A program made the position numbers and the translations under genes. From VRUE01 sp035554595 (GTDB taxonomy: Bacteria > Actinomycetota > Thermoleophilia > Solirubrobacterales > 70-9): DNA of 13,368 nt. The stretch is taken from assembly GCA_035554595.1 (NCBI GenBank), contig DATMIH010000023.1, positions 1 to 13,368 on the forward strand, given 5' to 3'. The notes below the pieces were generated by a model. That model was not told where the DNA came from. It did no database searches and saw only the letters and a program-made list of their open reading frames with translations. The number at the start of each line of letters is the position of its first letter. Position 1 is the stretch's first letter. Shown one piece after another: positions 12,158-13,368 of the stretch.

Positions 12158-12423
12158 CGGTGGCTCAGCGCTTCGGCGCCAACCTCTCGCGTCTTCGCGA
12201 GCAGTCAGGGATCACGCAGGAGGAACTGTCGTTTCGGGCGGGATTGCACCGCACCGAGATCGGCCTCTTGGAGCGTGGCGGGCGGGTGCCCCGAATCGAC
12301 ACGCTCGCGAAGCTCGCTGGCTCCCTCGGCGCTACTCCCGCCGCACTGCTCGACGGGATCGAGTGGCAGTCGGGAGAGTTTCGGCCCGGTGCCTTCCACT
12401 TCTCTGGCGAGGCCGGGCCGTAG
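12154..12423 (+). CDS. XRE-family helix-turn-helix regulator
   Basis: An 89-residue protein that is essentially one HTH_3/XRE domain: FGANLSRLREQSGITQEELS (7-26), then FRAGLHRTEIGLLERGGRVP (27-46) holding the recognition helix, then IDTLAKLAGSLGATPAALLDG (48-68), with a short tail WQSGEFRPGAFHFSGEAGP. Such proteins bind operators as dimers; the target is unknown. The start is the GTG at 12154 in the GTGA overlap with the preceding gene; an ORF further upstream in this frame only shadows that gene. Its last 92 nt overlap the antisense end of the transposase ORF, and its TAG stop lies in the loop of a palindrome. The tail looks native rather than truncated. Confidence 0.85.
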   Translation: MTVAQRFGANLSRLREQSGITQEELSFRAGLHRTEIGLLERGGRVPRIDTLAKLAGSLGATPAALLDGIEWQSGEFRPGAFHFSGEAGP

Positions 12424-13368
12424 CGGCCCGAGCCTTCGCCAACGCGCAGGCCAGCTTGGTCAGGATCGTCAGGTCGGCGTGCAGCCGCACCCGATCCAAG
12501 CCGCGCACCCGCAGAGGCTTCAGTCCCCATTCGTTCTTGAGCCGACCGAACTCGCGCTCGACCGCACCGCGCCCCCGGTAGAGACCCTTCCAACGCTTGG
12601 TCTCTCGGGGGACCAGCGGGTGAAGGCGGTTGGCGGCAACCCACGTTGAGGCGGGCTTGCACTCGCCGGTCGGGCAGCGCCACTTGGACGCGCCGCGCTT
12701 GCGATCCGAACCGGCGAACCTCCAGACGCCGTGCTTGCAGCGCGGCGGTAAGTGATCGCCCTGCTTCACGCCCGGCGTCTGGCGCAGCGGCACGATGGCC
12801 TCGCAATCGCGCTCGGCGCACTCTCCGTAGACGCGGCCAATGTCATACGCCTTGTCCATCGCGCAAGTCGCGGCCAGCGCTCCCCGGCGCTTGGCTTCAT
12901 CGATCAGCGAGGTCACGAACAGCGACTCGTTGGCCTTGGCTGTCTCAACTGACCAAGCCACCGGCAGCCCAGTCGTCGTGCAGCAGGCCATCTGCAACTT
13001 GAAGCCGTAGAAGCCGCCGCCTTTGCGAGTGGCGACTGCCGAGCGGTGACCCCAAGAGGCGTCGGGGTCGGTGTGCCAGTTGCGTTCGGGTCCGCCCTTG
13101 TAGACGTAGCGCTGGCCGTTCGCGTAGGCGGGCATATCGCTCGCGTCGATGGCGAGGTCGGTGCCATAGCTGGGCAACTTCGAGCGCAGCCCTTCGACAA
13201 CGCCGTCGATGCACCGCTCGATGGCCTCGCCGTTCTCCCGCAGCTTCGCGGCGAAGCGGTAGGCCGACCAAAGGCTTGGCGGCTTCCCCTCGCAGCCGAG
13301 AACCCGTTGCAGCTTCCAGTGGTCGGCCACCAGGGCGACCGTCCTGGTCCAGGTCGGAATCGCGTAGA
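12332..13368 (-). CDS. DDE transposase (IS4/IS5-like), 5' end outside window
   Basis: The frame is open from the window edge: residues reading YAIPTWTRTVAL precede the GTG at 13330, so the true start lies beyond 13368. Counting from that GTG, catalytic candidates are Asp62 in LAIDASDMPAYANG, Asp159 in CAMDKAYD and a Glu in AVEREFGRLKNEWGL (Glu258 or Glu260), the DDE order of IS4/IS5-type enzymes. Between the second Asp and the Glu is an insertion with PPRCKHG, KWRC and GEC that could bind zinc. Family-like sequence ends about LACALAKARA (residue 302); the last 30 residues are Arg-rich and lie antisense to the XRE gene, suggesting read-through past the native IS end. Terminal repeats and duplicated target sites could not be found because one end is missing. 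Confidence 0.82.
   Translation of the reverse strand, partial: YAIPTWTRTVALVADHWKLQRVLGCEGKPPSLWSAYRFAAKLRENGEAIERCIDGVVEGLRSKLPSYGTDLAIDASDMPAYANGQRYVYKGGPERNWHTDPDASWGHRSAVATRKGGGFYGFKLQMACCTTTGLPVAWSVETAKANESLFVTSLIDEAKRRGALAATCAMDKAYDIGRVYGECAERDCEAIVPLRQTPGVKQGDHLPPRCKHGVWRFAGSDRKRGASKWRCPTGECKPASTWVAANRLHPLVPRETKRWKGLYRGRGAVEREFGRLKNEWGLKPLRVRGLDRVRLHADLTILTKLACALAKARAATARPRQRSGRHRAETLPTATRSRRAVRRE
12414..12430. repeat. Palindrome around the XRE stop codon
   Basis: CGGGCCG-TAG-CGGCCCG is a perfect 7-bp stem with the XRE stop codon as its loop. It coincides with the point where the antisense transposase ORF loses family-like sequence. It may be a weak terminator or mark an IS boundary; there is no T-run. 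Confidence 0.45.

Noticed and set aside
11921..12423. Toxin-antitoxin pair
   Set aside because: The XRE protein could be an antitoxin, but its partner looks like another winged helix and shows no toxin family motif.
1..13368. CRISPR arrays, rRNA genes, prophage structural genes
   Set aside because: No regularly spaced direct repeats, no rRNA-like stretches and no phage structural or integrase proteins were seen on either strand.

Overview
The window looks like chromosomal DNA of a high-GC actinobacterium. The gene order (rnc, acpP, plsX, rpmF, DUF177, a SepIVA-like coiled-coil gene, coaD, rsmD, recG, a DAK2/FakA-like gene, rpmB) is typical of Actinomycetota. The style of the proteins and the compact regulator/transposase patch suggest Thermoleophilia (Solirubrobacterales-like). 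The phylum is inferred with fair confidence, the class only tentatively.

Layout. Positions 1-2707 (minus strand) read DUF177 -> rpmF (L32) -> plsX -> acpP -> rnc (its 3' end lies outside the window). Positions 2766-3260 (plus) carry a small SAM methyltransferase, divergent from DUF177. Positions 3367-8761 (minus) read DAK2/FakA-like -> recG -> rsmD -> coaD -> SepIVA-like; the first four genes touch or nearly touch, and the last follows a 103-nt gap. Positions 8830-11019 (plus) encode an MMPL/RND transporter divergent from the DAK2 gene. Positions 11020-11538 are a 519-nt non-coding block with two complex inverted-repeat elements. rpmB (L28, minus) lies at 11539-11730. The right end (11921-13368) is accessory: two overlapping small DNA-binding genes on the plus strand and a converging DDE transposase cut by the window edge.

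How the genes fit together. AcpP, PlsX and the FakA-like kinase are all in acyl chain activation and phospholipid synthesis, and CoaD makes the CoA precursor that supplies the ACP prosthetic group. RsmD, L28, L32, DUF177 and RNase III concern ribosome and rRNA biogenesis. RecG handles stalled forks, and the SepIVA-like protein probably serves growth or division. This is a conserved housekeeping neighbourhood.

The most unusual content is non-coding. Two unrelated families of palindromic element are present, two copies each. In both families a conserved structured core is enclosed by long outer arms that pair perfectly within a copy but differ between copies. Family 1 is at 2100-2175 and 3284-3361; family 2 is at 11042-11190 and, in opposite orientation, 11369-11517. 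These are the best candidates for something undescribed. Smaller points are a shared TACCATCCC box at fixed distance before rpmF and rpmB, interleaved inverted repeats (possible pseudoknot) before the SepIVA-like gene, and altered motif residues in RNase III, RsmD and PlsX. I saw no rRNA, tRNA, CRISPR array or prophage structural genes.
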